A stretch of 47,610 nucleotides of DNA from Clostridia bacterium (GTDB taxonomy: Bacteria; Bacillota; Clostridia; Christensenellales; Aristaeellaceae), in assembly GCA_017434775.1 (NCBI GenBank), contig JAFSGG010000069.1, positions 1 through 47,610 of the forward strand. Direction: 5' to 3'. The position numbers and the translations under genes are program-made. Positions within the stretch are counted from its first letter, which is position 1; each line of letters begins with the position of its first letter. Positions 7,179 to 15,721 of this stretch are shown here, in pieces. Below the pieces are notes generated by a model. The model did not search any database. It saw only the letters and a program-made list of their open reading frames with translations, and was not told where the DNA came from.

Positions 7179-8411
7179 ATGGAAAAATTTTTGCTTTCAA
7201 ACGGTTTGACGGTTCTTGTGGAAGAAATGCCCTATCTGCGGTCTGCTTCCATCGGGGTATGGGTGAAGGCTGGCAGCATGCTGGAAAATGAAAGGGATAA
7301 CGGCCTGTCCCATCTGATGGAACATATGGCCTTCAAGGGCACCGGGAAGCGCACCGCCCGCCAAATTGCCGAAGAAATGGATATGATCGGCGGCATGATG
7401 AACGCTTCCACCAGTAAACTGTGCACCAATTATTATTGCAAAGTGATCGACGAAGATCTGCCCAAGGCGGCGGATATTCTTTCCGATATTGTTTGCCATC
7501 CGCTGATCGCAAAAGATGAACTGGATAAGGAACGCCATGTAGTGCTGGAAGAAATCGCCATGGTGGAAGACAGCCCGGAAGACGTGGTGTTTGACGTGCT
7601 GGCAGAAGCGGCCTTTGGAAAGCAAAGCCTTGGTATGACCATCCTGGGGCCCGCGGAAAAGATTGCTGCTTACACGGCGGAAGATTTGTTCGCTTTCCGG
7701 AACAAGCACTATGGGCCCCGAAACGCTGTGATTGCCATTGCCGGGAATGTGAAAAAAGAACAGGCGAAAAAGATGCTGGAAGATACGTTCGGCAGCTGGC
7801 AGGGGGCAGCCGGAGAAGCTTTCCCGGAAACGATTGCAGTGTCGGAGGAAAAGAAACTGTGCCGCAACAAGGAAACAGAACAGATGCATCTGGCCCTTTC
7901 TTTCCGCGGCCTTCCCATGGGGGATAAGCAGGTGTATGCCATGGCGGTGATGAATACCATCCTGGGCGGCGGCATGTCTTCCCGGCTGTTCCAGAAGATC
8001 CGTGAGGAGAGAGGGTTGGCCTATTCCGTTTACTCCGGCCCTTCCAACTATCCGGGCTGCGGTGAATTCAGTATTTATGCTGCTACGTCCCCCAAGCATA
8101 CCAAAACGGTGATGCAATTGATTGATGAAGAAATTCAGCTGCTGCTGGATAAAGGGATTACGGAAAAGGAATTTCTGCAAGCCAAGGCGCACATTAAGGG
8201 CGGCTTCATTCTGGGGCTGGAAAGTGCCTACAGCCGCATGAGCAGCATGGGCCATAATCAGATTCTGCTGGGGCGGTATATACCGCCGGAAGATACCATC
8301 AGGGCCATTGAAAATGTTCAGATGGAAGATGTAATGCGCATTGCCGGGCAGATCCTGAAGGGACCCAAGAGCATGGCGCTGGTAGGAAATAAGGCAGAAA
8401 AGTATTTATAA
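7179..8411 (+). CDS. M16-family zinc peptidase (MlpA/YmxG-like)
   Basis: The 410-residue protein belongs to the pitrilysin/insulinase family. The inverted zinc motif HxxEH is intact at residues 45-49 (HLMEH), and the third-ligand helix has HVVLEEIAMVEDSPEDVVFD. A second, inactive M16 lobe follows, with the family segment RLFQKIREERGLAYSVYS. Bacillus carries a homologue (mlpA/ymxG) just downstream of pnp, so both position and sequence agree. No signal peptide is visible, so it is probably cytoplasmic. The ATG at 7179 follows AAAGGG. It may share a transcript with the PIG-L gene 24 bases later. The physiological substrate is unknown. Confidence 0.9.
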   Translation: MEKFLLSNGLTVLVEEMPYLRSASIGVWVKAGSMLENERDNGLSHLMEHMAFKGTGKRTARQIAEEMDMIGGMMNASTSKLCTNYYCKVIDEDLPKAADILSDIVCHPLIAKDELDKERHVVLEEIAMVEDSPEDVVFDVLAEAAFGKQSLGMTILGPAEKIAAYTAEDLFAFRNKHYGPRNAVIAIAGNVKKEQAKKMLEDTFGSWQGAAGEAFPETIAVSEEKKLCRNKETEQMHLALSFRGLPMGDKQVYAMAVMNTILGGGMSSRLFQKIREERGLAYSVYSGPSNYPGCGEFSIYAATSPKHTKTVMQLIDEEIQLLLDKGITEKEFLQAKAHIKGGFILGLESAYSRMSSMGHNQILLGRYIPPEDTIRAIENVQMEDVMRIAGQILKGPKSMALVGNKAEKYL

Positions 8412-8435
8412 GACGCAAAAGATGGGAGCATACCA

Positions 8436-9647
8436 ATGAAAAAAATCCTGTTCCTGTTGGGAATGACGGCCATGATGGTTTTCTTTGCATGGAATGGCCT
8501 GGCGGAAGAAGCGGCGGATCTTACGGAAAAGTGCGCAATCGACGTATCCGTTTACCGGCGGAACATGGAATACATGCTGGATGAAGAAACCACCACCAAG
8601 TGGGAAACCGGCAACTTTGGCGGTTATGTGGAAGTAAAAACGCCAGCCGGCAATAAAAGCCAGGGCGTATATGTGCAGTGGGGCGCCAAACCCATTGATA
8701 TCTGGGTGCAGGTTCCCTCAAAAGACGGAAAAACCTGGATAAATGATCAGAAAATAAACGGCACGTATTACAATCAATACATTCCTTTCGACAGGCCGCT
8801 CTCTCAGTTCCGCCTGTGCACCATGAATGGTGAAGACAAAATGGCCTTCATACGTCTGCAAGTGATGGGCGAAGGGGAATTGCCGGTATGGGTGCAGCAA
8901 TGGCAGCCCTTTGAAGGGAAAGCGGATCTGATGGTCCTGGTGGCTCACCCGGATGATGAACTTTTGTTTATGGGCGGTGTGATCCCGCATTACAACACGG
9001 TCGAAGGAAAAAAGGTGATTGTGGTGTACATTGCCAGTATGCCTGCCCATCGCAAAGTGGAACTTTTGAACGGGCTGTGGCACTGCGGTGTGCGGATGTA
9101 TCCGGAAATGCCTACGCCTAAATTCCGGGACAAGAATACCATGGACCGAAAAGAATGCCTGAACCTGTGGGAAGAAGAAAAGCTGAAAGAACACATTACC
9201 GGGCTTATCCGAAAATATAAACCGGACGTGATCGTAACCCACGATATCAACGGCGAATATGGCCACGGTGCTCACAAGGCCTGCAACTGGGCTGTGCGGC
9301 AATGTATTGAAAGAGCAGCCAGCTCTGCAAAAGATATACAATCTTTGCGTCAATACGGTGCATGGCAGGTAAAAAAGGTGTATTTCCATCTGTATGACGG
9401 AAAGAAGAGCATGGGGCAGATTTCCTTCAACTGGCAGAAACCGGAAGCGGCATTTGACGGCAAAAATGTGCTGACCATTGCAGCGGAAGCCTTCCAGATG
9501 CACCAGAGCCAGAGCCGGGCAACCATATATGCCGTCCGGGATTATGGGCCGTATGACAACAGTAAATTCGGCTTGTATTATTCCGCAGTGGGAAAGGATA
9601 CGGGGAAAAACGACCTGTTTGAAAATATTGATATAACACAGGAGTGA
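8436..9647 (+). CDS. Secreted PIG-L/LmbE-family N-deacetylase with an N-terminal accessory domain
   Basis: The 403-residue protein starts with a signal peptide (MKKILFLLGMTAMMVFFAW, cut near the Ala-rich stretch around residue 23). Residues 35-145 look like a beta-sandwich of the discoidin or F5/8C kind (TTTKWETGNFGG, YIPFDRPLSQFRL), probably binding sugar. The catalytic domain starts near 163: AHPDDE at 170-175 is the PIG-L zinc and base motif and HGAH at 277-280 supplies the later zinc histidine. Family members remove N-acetyl groups from GlcNAc-containing substrates. The next gene, a GH20-like hexosaminidase, begins five bases later, so the pair probably handles N-acetylated sugars. The exact substrate (peptidoglycan, host glycan, own polymer) is not visible. 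Confidence 0.85.
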   Translation: MKKILFLLGMTAMMVFFAWNGLAEEAADLTEKCAIDVSVYRRNMEYMLDEETTTKWETGNFGGYVEVKTPAGNKSQGVYVQWGAKPIDIWVQVPSKDGKTWINDQKINGTYYNQYIPFDRPLSQFRLCTMNGEDKMAFIRLQVMGEGELPVWVQQWQPFEGKADLMVLVAHPDDELLFMGGVIPHYNTVEGKKVIVVYIASMPAHRKVELLNGLWHCGVRMYPEMPTPKFRDKNTMDRKECLNLWEEEKLKEHITGLIRKYKPDVIVTHDINGEYGHGAHKACNWAVRQCIERAASSAKDIQSLRQYGAWQVKKVYFHLYDGKKSMGQISFNWQKPEAAFDGKNVLTIAAEAFQMHQSQSRATIYAVRDYGPYDNSKFGLYYSAVGKDTGKNDLFENIDITQE

Positions 9648-9652
9648 TGGAC

Positions 9653-11218
9653 ATGAAGCGCTTGGGTACGATGATCGATTGTTCCCGAAATGCTGTGATG
9701 AAAAAAGAAACGGTATTCCGCTGGATCGATATGACAGCCCAAATGGGCTATAACACCCTGATGCTGTACACGGAAGATACTTATGAAATGAAGGATCATC
9801 CCTATTTTGGCTATCTGCGCGGCCGCTATTCCCGGGAAGAAATAAAGGAAATGGATGATTATGCCGCAGCCAAAGGCATGGAACTTATTCCCTGTATCCA
9901 GACGCTGGCCCATCTGCGCAGTATTTTCAACTGGCCGGAATATGATGACGTGCACGATTGCCATGATATTTTGCTGGTGGGGGAAGAAAAGACCTATCAG
10001 CTGATCGACGATATGCTGCGCACCTGTGCCGAATGCTTCCGCAGCCGTACGGTGAATGTGGGCATGGACGAAGCCATGTTCATGGGCCTTGGTAAATACC
10101 TGCAGAAAAACGGCTATGAAAACCGTACGGAAATCCTTCTTCGCCATGTGCAGAAGGTGGCTGAAATCGCTGGGAAATATGATCAGCAGCTGATCATGTG
10201 GGGGGATATGTTCTTCTATCTGGCGGAAAGGGGATACAGCATCAGTGATGTGCGGGAAAAAATTCCTGAAAATGTGCAGCTGATTTACTGGGATTATAAC
10301 TCCCGATCCTCTGCCCATTATGAAGAAAAACTGCATAAATATCGCCAGATTTGCAAGGACACATGGTTTGCCGGCGGGGTATGGAGCTGGACGGGTTTTA
10401 CACCCCATAATGCCTTCACCCTGCAGACGGTGAAGGCAGCACTGCCTGTAATGCGCAAGGAAAATGTGGAAAACATATTCTATTGCCTGTGGGGGGATGA
10501 CGGGGCGGAATGCTCCAAATTCACCACGCTGCCTGCTGTGTATACCATTGCGCGGATGGCAAAGGGCGAAGAAGATATGGAAAAGATCAAAAAGGGATTT
10601 GAAGATATGTTTGGTTTTTCTTTTGACCTTTTCATGCAGCTGGATTTGCCTCTGACACCGGAAAAGGAAAAAGATTTCAATAACCCGGAAAAGAAAATGC
10701 TCTATAACGATCCGCTCATGGGTATTCATGACGGCACGGCGCTGCCGGATGGCGGCAAGCGGTATATGGATCAGGCGCGGGCGCTGGAGGAAGGAAAGCT
10801 GCATCCGGCCTTTGGGTATCTGTTTGATACGCAGCAGAAATTGTGCCAGTTGATGGCACTGAAATACGGCTTTGGCGTACGCCTTCGGAAAGCGTATCAG
10901 GAAAAAGATCACCGGGCACTGATTGCCTGCATGATGGAATGCGAAACCATTCTGGAAAAGATGGAAAATTTTTATACTGCTTTTGAAAAGCAGTGGCACA
11001 TGGAAAATAAGCCCCATGGCTTTGATATTCAGGATTTGCGGCTGGGTGGTGTGATGCGCCGGATGGAGCATGTGAAGCGGAAAATTTCCAAGTATCTCCA
11101 TGGGGCAACGGACCGCATTCCGGAACTGGAAGAAACCATTTTGCCGGCGGATACCGATTGGTATACCAATTGGGAACCGGCGGTCAGCCCCAATGTGATA
11201 TACCACATTTTTGAATGA
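9653..11218 (+). CDS. GH20-type beta-N-acetylhexosaminidase
   Basis: The 521-residue protein has no signal peptide, so it is probably cytoplasmic. It opens directly into a TIM barrel (LGTMIDCSRNAV, MGYNTLMLYTEDTYE). The acid/base pair of family 20 appears as VNVGMDEA with D139 and E140; in GH20 the Asp positions the substrate's own acetamido group as nucleophile and the Glu is the acid. The region after about 330 is a helical C-terminal part without a clear domain name. Three starts are possible: GTG 9644, ATG 9647 and ATG 9653. AGGAG at 9640-9644 gives 8-base spacing to 9653, so that was chosen. It probably releases terminal GlcNAc or GalNAc, in keeping with the deacetylase gene before it. 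Confidence 0.8.
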   Translation: MKRLGTMIDCSRNAVMKKETVFRWIDMTAQMGYNTLMLYTEDTYEMKDHPYFGYLRGRYSREEIKEMDDYAAAKGMELIPCIQTLAHLRSIFNWPEYDDVHDCHDILLVGEEKTYQLIDDMLRTCAECFRSRTVNVGMDEAMFMGLGKYLQKNGYENRTEILLRHVQKVAEIAGKYDQQLIMWGDMFFYLAERGYSISDVREKIPENVQLIYWDYNSRSSAHYEEKLHKYRQICKDTWFAGGVWSWTGFTPHNAFTLQTVKAALPVMRKENVENIFYCLWGDDGAECSKFTTLPAVYTIARMAKGEEDMEKIKKGFEDMFGFSFDLFMQLDLPLTPEKEKDFNNPEKKMLYNDPLMGIHDGTALPDGGKRYMDQARALEEGKLHPAFGYLFDTQQKLCQLMALKYGFGVRLRKAYQEKDHRALIACMMECETILEKMENFYTAFEKQWHMENKPHGFDIQDLRLGGVMRRMEHVKRKISKYLHGATDRIPELEETILPADTDWYTNWEPAVSPNVIYHIFE

Positions 11219-11234
11219 TGAAAGAGTGAAGGGA

Positions 11235-12065
11235 ATGCACCATTTTATTCGCCTGACGGATTTTAGTGCGGAGGATGTACTGCGCATTTTTCGCACAGCG
11301 GATGAAATAAAACAAGGCATGCATACAGGATTTCTGAAAGGGAAGAGCATTGTGCTCTTTTTCCCGGCCAGCAGCATCCGAACCCGGGTGACTTTTGAAA
11401 AAGGGATTTATCTGTTGGGCGGCCAGCCTATTTTGTTTCCCTCGGATACGCTGGACAAAAAAGAAGACATCCGCGACGTATGCGGCTACCTGAACCAATG
11501 GGCGGATGCCGTTGTGATGCGCCACAGGGATATTCATCTGCTGGAGAAAATGACGGAATATCTGCGTGTACCCCTGATCAACGCCATGACGGATGGGAAC
11601 CACCCCTGCGAAGTGACGGCTGATCTGTATGCTTTGTCGAAAATGCGGGGCGATTTCCGGAAGGAAAACTTCTTATTTGTGGGCAAATGCGGAAATATCG
11701 GCCTCGCCTGGAAAGAAGCGGCAAAGGTGATGGGTTTTACCCTGGAACAATGCTGCGGCAAAGGGTATGAGATGGACGATATCAGAATTCACTACGATAT
11801 CGAAACTGCTGTGGTGGGAAAAGATATCATCTGCACGGATGCATTGCCGGAAAAGGATTTGCCATCGTTTCAAAAATGCCAAGTAACGCTGGATGCCATG
11901 AAGAAAGCAAATGAAGGCGCACTGCTCAATCCCTGTCCACCTTTTTATCGTGGCGAAGAAGTGGAGGCACAGGTGTTGGAATCACCTTATTTTGTTGGTT
12001 ATTCGTTCAAAAAAAGCTTGCTGGAGGTGCAGCAGGCCATTCTGATGGACTGCATAGGTGAATAA
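11235..12065 (+). CDS. Divergent aspartate/ornithine carbamoyltransferase-family protein
   Basis: The 276-residue protein is shorter than usual (about 305-335). The N-terminus MHHFIRLTDFSAEDVLRIF and the phosphate motif SSIRTR (46-51, as in STRTR) place it in the carbamoyltransferase family. The other active-site motifs deviate: HPxQ, which holds carbamoyl phosphate, is HPCE (123-126); the ornithine motif DxxxSMG is replaced by TDALPEKD; and HCLP before the RGEEV segment reads NPCP (232-235). A standard ornithine or aspartate substrate is therefore doubtful. The ATG at 11235 aligns with the family start; an in-frame TTG at 11211 would overlap the previous gene. It follows the GH20-like gene by 16 bases. 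Fold is confident, activity is not. Confidence 0.7.
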   Translation: MHHFIRLTDFSAEDVLRIFRTADEIKQGMHTGFLKGKSIVLFFPASSIRTRVTFEKGIYLLGGQPILFPSDTLDKKEDIRDVCGYLNQWADAVVMRHRDIHLLEKMTEYLRVPLINAMTDGNHPCEVTADLYALSKMRGDFRKENFLFVGKCGNIGLAWKEAAKVMGFTLEQCCGKGYEMDDIRIHYDIETAVVGKDIICTDALPEKDLPSFQKCQVTLDAMKKANEGALLNPCPPFYRGEEVEAQVLESPYFVGYSFKKSLLEVQQAILMDCIGE

Positions 12066-12128
12066 AGAAAAACCACCGCTTGGCGGGAGGAGTCTTAAGG
12101 AACGGTTTATCCAGCAGCGAAAAAGCAG

Positions 12129-12160
12129 ATGAGCATCCGGTGAAAAACCCGGATGCTCAT
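12129..12160. terminator. Hairpin terminator between convergent genes
   Basis: A perfect 12-bp stem (12129-12140 with 12149-12160) with an 8-base loop lies between the carbamoyltransferase gene and the convergent kinase-like gene. The plus side has only three T after it; read on the minus strand it is followed by CTGCTTTTTC. It could end transcripts from both sides. Confidence 0.6.
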
Positions 12161-12256
12161 TTGCGTATGTGCCCCCACAAACGCAATGCACTGGCACAGT
12201 GCGTATAATTGCGCCCTCCGTAACTGTGCTGTTCAATCCGGGCGACAAACTGTAGC

Positions 12257-12742
12257 TTAAATCGAACCTATATATTGCTTTATGACCTGTGCAATTTCGG
12301 AAATGGTTTTTCCATCTGTGTCAATAACATAATCCGTTGAATAGGGAGGCAAATGTAACCAGTAGAAATTCGTATCCCCCTCGTCGCCCCTTTCGTCGTG
12401 TCGTTTGATTAAGGTTTCTTCTGAACAGGTGAGTGTAAATCCAATAACCTCATAATCAGTTGCTGTAATGTCTTTCAGAATATTATTTCTAATGCTGCTG
12501 TTGGTCAGCACTACAGATGTAAAGAATACATACTCAAATCCTGACGATAGGTAATTTGACAACACAAAAGACATGCTTTTGTCCCCATTACGAAGACGCT
12601 TATCCGTTACTGAAAAAGGATTCACGCACCAGCACCAGTCTCCATCAAGATATGCGCTGTTTTCATATTGCTCAAACAGATGCCGCCCAACTGTGGTTTT
12701 TCCGACACAGGGAGAGCCGCTAAGAAGAATGAGCTTTTTCAT
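12257..12742 (-). CDS. P-loop nucleotide kinase-like ATPase
   Basis: The 161-residue protein begins MKKLILLSGSPCVGKTTVG, with a Walker A loop (GSPCVGKTT) right at the N-terminus, as in small-molecule and nucleotide kinases. YLDGDWCW after it looks like the substrate-side acidic motif, and a later stretch with HDERGDEGD could be the lid. The phosphoryl acceptor cannot be deduced. The ATG at 12742 follows AAAGGAGG with 6-base spacing; longer upstream starts lack a site. The gene and its flanks are clearly richer in A/T than the neighbours and use A/T-ending codons, which suggests transfer from another genome. An extended -10 (TGATAAAAT) lies upstream near 12774-12782, with a poor -35. It stands alone, convergent with the carbamoyltransferase gene. 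Confidence 0.7.
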   Translation of the reverse strand: MKKLILLSGSPCVGKTTVGRHLFEQYENSAYLDGDWCWCVNPFSVTDKRLRNGDKSMSFVLSNYLSSGFEYVFFTSVVLTNSSIRNNILKDITATDYEVIGFTLTCSEETLIKRHDERGDEGDTNFYWLHLPPYSTDYVIDTDGKTISEIAQVIKQYIGSI

Positions 12743-12800
12743 AGAAAACCTCCTTTCCAGTTTCAAGACTATTGCCTTCATTTTATCACAGCAGTGCAAG

Positions 12801-12830
12801 CAACCGCAAGTCGGTCAAGGCTTGCGGTTG
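12801..12830. repeat. Perfect inverted repeat upstream of the kinase-like gene
   Basis: Ten bases (12801-12810, CAACCGCAAG) return as their exact reverse complement at 12821-12830, with a 10-base spacer. There is no T run on either strand, so it is not a typical terminator. It lies just upstream of the probable -10 of the kinase-like gene and could be an operator or a scar of insertion. Confidence 0.6.
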
Positions 12831-12948
12831 AAGTGAGGTTCTGATTGTTTGCCAAAAATCAATCTCAGTTATGATGTGCATGGAACGGATAAAGACTTCC
12901 CTTTCATCATACACACTGTTAGGCGGTGGTTTTGCAATACGAATAGAA

Positions 12949-13965
12949 TTACAGGGCAGCGGCTTTCTTTTCAGCTTCTTCCATGATGGCGACGATGGCA
13001 TCGCAGAAAGCGTCGAATTCAGGATCCTCTACCTGACGTTCGGGCCGGGTGAGGAAGTAACGGACGGAATCCTTGCAAGCCTGATCAAAGCGCAGGGACT
13101 GGGTATAACCAGGTACCAGCGCATGAAGCTTAGCGTTATCGAAGATAACGGAATTGGACTTATCGCCAATCAAGGCACCGTTGAAATCATATTTTTTGCA
13201 GGAAGCCAGCAGGGAAGAAGGAACATAGCAGGGCTTATATTCCACACCCAGTTCTTTTGCCACGGTTTCCATGATCTGGTTCCAGGTGAGGGATTCTTCA
13301 GAGGTAATCTGCACCGCCTGACCGATGGCGTGAATATTGCCCATGAGACCCACAAAAGCGGGGGCGAAATCCCGGCTGCTCATGACGGCCCACAGGGACG
13401 TGCCGTCACCGGGGACCAAAACTTTTTTGCCTTCCAGCATGCGCTTCAATACCTGCCATTCGCCCTTATTACCGTGAATGGACAGGGGCAGGGAACGGCG
13501 GGAATAGGTGTGGCTGGGGCGTACGATGGTGATGGGGAAGCCGTTTTCCCGGTATTCTTTCATCAGACGGTCTTCAATGGCGATCTTGTTGCGGCTGTAT
13601 TCCCAGTAGGGGTTATACAGAGGGGTGGATTCGGTGATGTAGGGAGTTGCAAGAGGCTTCTGATAAGCAGAAGCGGAACTGATGAAAATGAACTGGCGGG
13701 TCTTGCCGGTAAAAAGGCGGATATCCCGTTCAATCTGGGCAGGGGTGAAGCAGATGAAATCAGCTACTACGTCGTAAGATTCATTCTCAATGAGCTTGGC
13801 AATGGCTGCTTCGTCATTGATATCGCCGATCAGTTGATTGGCGCCGGGAACGGAAGATGCGCGGTTGCCTCGGTTCAGAAGGGTCAGATTCCAGCCCTGG
13901 GAAACCAGCAGACGGGAAATTTGGGTACTGATGATGCCGGTGCCGCCGATAAATAATGCTTTCAT
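12949..13965 (-). CDS. NAD-dependent epimerase/dehydratase, extended SDR family
   Basis: The 338-residue cytoplasmic protein opens with a nucleotide-binding Rossmann turn, MKALFIGGTGIIS. LLNRGNR follows at about 32-38, and IGDINDE resembles the adenine-contacting strand. The catalytic Tyr-Lys pair is YSRNK (YxxxK), and FIFISSASAYQ supplies the serine before it. The C-terminal half (ITSEESLTWNQIMETVAKEL) is the substrate-side domain. Members act on nucleotide sugars, but some related atypical SDRs bind RNA or only NAD, and nothing nearby names the sugar. The ATG follows TGGAGGAAT with good spacing. A hairpin separates it from trpB upstream. Confidence 0.8.
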   Translation of the reverse strand: MKALFIGGTGIISTQISRLLVSQGWNLTLLNRGNRASSVPGANQLIGDINDEAAIAKLIENESYDVVADFICFTPAQIERDIRLFTGKTRQFIFISSASAYQKPLATPYITESTPLYNPYWEYSRNKIAIEDRLMKEYRENGFPITIVRPSHTYSRRSLPLSIHGNKGEWQVLKRMLEGKKVLVPGDGTSLWAVMSSRDFAPAFVGLMGNIHAIGQAVQITSEESLTWNQIMETVAKELGVEYKPCYVPSSLLASCKKYDFNGALIGDKSNSVIFDNAKLHALVPGYTQSLRFDQACKDSVRYFLTRPERQVEDPEFDAFCDAIVAIMEEAEKKAAAL

Positions 13966-14054
13966 AAAGAGATTCCTCCAGACGTACTTGATATTCTGAT
14001 TACATATTCCATAAAGAATGGGAAAATTCCTGCATCAGCGATGACAGGAAAAGG

Positions 14055-14084
14055 AAAGGAAGTGCCATTTTCAGCACTTCCTTT
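14055..14084. terminator. Terminator between trpB and the epimerase gene
   Basis: A perfect 11-bp stem (14055-14065 with 14074-14084) with an 8-base loop stands just after the trpB stop on the minus strand, where it is followed by CCTTTTCC. Its plus-strand side is followed by GCATTTTTATTT, so it may stop transcription from both directions. Confidence 0.7.
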
Positions 14085-14090
14085 GCATTT

Positions 14091-15338
14091 TTATTTATCG
14101 CTCTTGAGCAGTTCTTCACCGTAGCCATACTGTTCCTTGACAAAATCAATATCCTTATCGCCGCGGCCGGACAGGTTCACCAGCACGGAACCGGTGTTGT
14201 GTTCCTTGGCATACTGGATGGCATAAGCCAGAGCATGGCTGCTTTCCACAGCGGGAATGATGCCTTCCAGACGGCACAGCTGGAAGAAGGCGCGCATGGC
14301 GTCATCATCGCCGATGGTCACATAAGATACGCGGCCGATATCATGCAGATAAGCATGTTCGGGGCCGGAAGAGGGGTAGTCCAGACCGGAAGCAATGGAA
14401 TACACGGGAGCGGGTTCGCCGTTTTCGTCTTTCAGCATGATGGAATTGAAGCCATGCATCACGCCTTCGGTGCCATAGTTCAGGGAAGCGGCGTGATCGC
14501 CCAGCTTCATGCCGCGGCCCAGGGGTTCCACGCCGTAGATATCCACAGGATCCGCCACGAAGGGCAGGAACATGCCGATGGAGTTGGAACCGCCGCCAAC
14601 GCAAGCCACCACGGCATCCGGCAGATGGCCGGTCATTTCCAGGAACTGTTCACGGGCTTCAATACCAACAACGGTCTGGAAATCACGCACCATCTTGGGG
14701 AAGGGGTGGGGGCCCAGCACGGAGCCGATGCAGTAGATGGCGTCCTTATACTCCTTGGAATAGGCATCAAAGGCAGCGTCCACGGCTTCTTTCAGGGTTT
14801 TCAGGCCGTGAGTGACGGGGATGACCCGGGCGCCCAGCATCTTCATGCGGGTCACATTGGGGGCCTGCTTGGCAATATCCACTTCGCCCATGTAAATATC
14901 GCATTCCAGGCCGAAGAAAGCGGCAGCAGTGGCCAGGGCCACGCCATGCTGACCAGCACCGGTTTCGGCGATCAGCTTCTTTTTGCCCATGTATTTGGCC
15001 AGCAGACCTTCGCCCATGCAGTGGTTCAGCTTATGGGCGCCGGTGTGGTTCAGGTCTTCACGCTTGACGTAAATCTGGCACTTGCCAAAGTAATTGCTCA
15101 GGCGTTCGCAGTGATATACGGGGGTGGGACGGCCCTGGAATTCTTTGCGGATGCGGCGCAGCTCGTTAATGAACTTAGCGGACTGGCAGATGGTTTCATA
15201 GGCTTCGCTGATTTCTTCCATGGCGGGAATCAGCTTATCCGGCAGGTAAGCGCCGCCGTAGGGGCCGAAATAGCCTTTTTCATCGGGAAAATGCTTGAGG
15301 TAGGTGTCAAAATCACGGTAGTTCTGGTAGTTTTTCAT
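14091..15338 (-). CDS. trpB: Tryptophan synthase beta chain, T-box controlled and without trpA nearby
   Basis: TrpB is the PLP enzyme that joins indole and serine to make tryptophan. The 415-residue length is in range. Visible landmarks are [10 protein letters not shown] at the N-terminus, [14 protein letters not shown] with the PLP lysine K103, [11 protein letters not shown] with the catalytic E125, the phosphate-binding GGGSNS loop, [16 protein letters not shown] and [14 protein letters not shown]. It normally pairs with TrpA, which makes the indole; no trpA or other trp gene lies in the window, and terminators flank this gene. It may therefore use free indole or a distant TrpA. The upstream T-box has a UGG specifier, so tRNA-Trp charging controls it. 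The ATG at 15338 follows AAAGGAAGG. Confidence 0.95.
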   Translation of the reverse strand: MKNYQNYRDFDTYLKHFPDEKGYFGPYGGAYLPDKLIPAMEEISEAYETICQSAKFINELRRIRKEFQGRPTPVYHCERLSNYFGKCQIYVKREDLNHTGAHKLNHCMGEGLLAKYMGKKKLIAETGAGQHGVALATAAAFFGLECDIYMGEVDIAKQAPNVTRMKMLGARVIPVTHGLKTLKEAVDAAFDAYSKEYKDAIYCIGSVLGPHPFPKMVRDFQTVVGIEAREQFLEMTGHLPDAVVACVGGGSNSIGMFLPFVADPVDIYGVEPLGRGMKLGDHAASLNYGTEGVMHGFNSIMLKDENGEPAPVYSIASGLDYPSSGPEHAYLHDIGRVSYVTIGDDDAMRAFFQLCRLEGIIPAVESSHALAYAIQYAKEHNTGSVLVNLSGRGDKDIDFVKEQYGYGEELLKSDK

Positions 15339-15396
15339 TTGGATTGCCTTCCTTTCTGTTTAAGAAAATAATCAGATGGCGGCATCGTGTTCCGAT

Positions 15397-15649
15397 AAAA
15401 AACCGCCCCAGACACATTGCCTGAGACGGAGAATTCCGCGGTACCACTCAGCTTGGCCTTTCGGCCCACTTTGCTCCATATGCCATCACACATGCTGCCA
15501 TGATAACGGGTGCAGATCCCGTCACGCCCTACTTTGTTCAGGCGCACCCTCCGAAGCCCATTCGCCGGTCCTTTCTGCGTTGCGATTCCACCAGCCGCAA
15601 CTCTCTTTGCCAGAAAACATACCGGTTACTTTTCTTCATCCACGGTTAT
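15397..15649 (-). promoter_or_regulatory. Tryptophan T-box riboswitch upstream of trpB
   Basis: Read on the minus strand, this leader has the T-box elements in order. The distal Stem I carries AGAGAG and GGCTGGTGGAA. The specifier loop reads GAA-TGG-G, with the Trp codon TGG at 15560-15558. The T-box bulge TGGTACCGCGG lies at 15446-15436. A terminator follows with a 9-bp stem (15429-15421 with 15411-15403) and six T (15402-15397). Uncharged tRNA-Trp would pair with the specifier and the bulge and stabilise the antiterminator, turning trpB on when tryptophan is short. The leader fills most of the 383-base gap between trpB and the VOC gene. Confidence 0.95.
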
Positions 15650-15655
15650 GCATAT

Positions 15656-15684
15656 ATATTACATACAGGAAGCGGTTTTGTCAA
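15656..15684 (-). promoter_or_regulatory. Promoter of the T-box/trpB transcript
   Basis: On the minus strand, a perfect TTGACA (15684-15679) and TAATAT (15661-15656) are separated by 17 bases. Initiation near 15649 puts the start just before Stem I of the T-box. Confidence 0.8.
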
Positions 15685-15721
15685 TCGTTTTTATAAAAAA
15701 TGGTGTTCTTTTGGTGTTTTA

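Noticed and set aside
12786..13001. Small minus-strand frame reading past the end of the epimerase gene
   Set aside because: It overlaps the epimerase end in another frame. The non-overlapping half might be a gene remnant, but I recognise no family and no ribosome binding site.
12871..13956. Long plus-strand open frame over the epimerase gene
   Set aside because: The minus-strand epimerase has GGTGIIS, YxxxK and a good ribosome binding site; the plus-strand frame has none of these.
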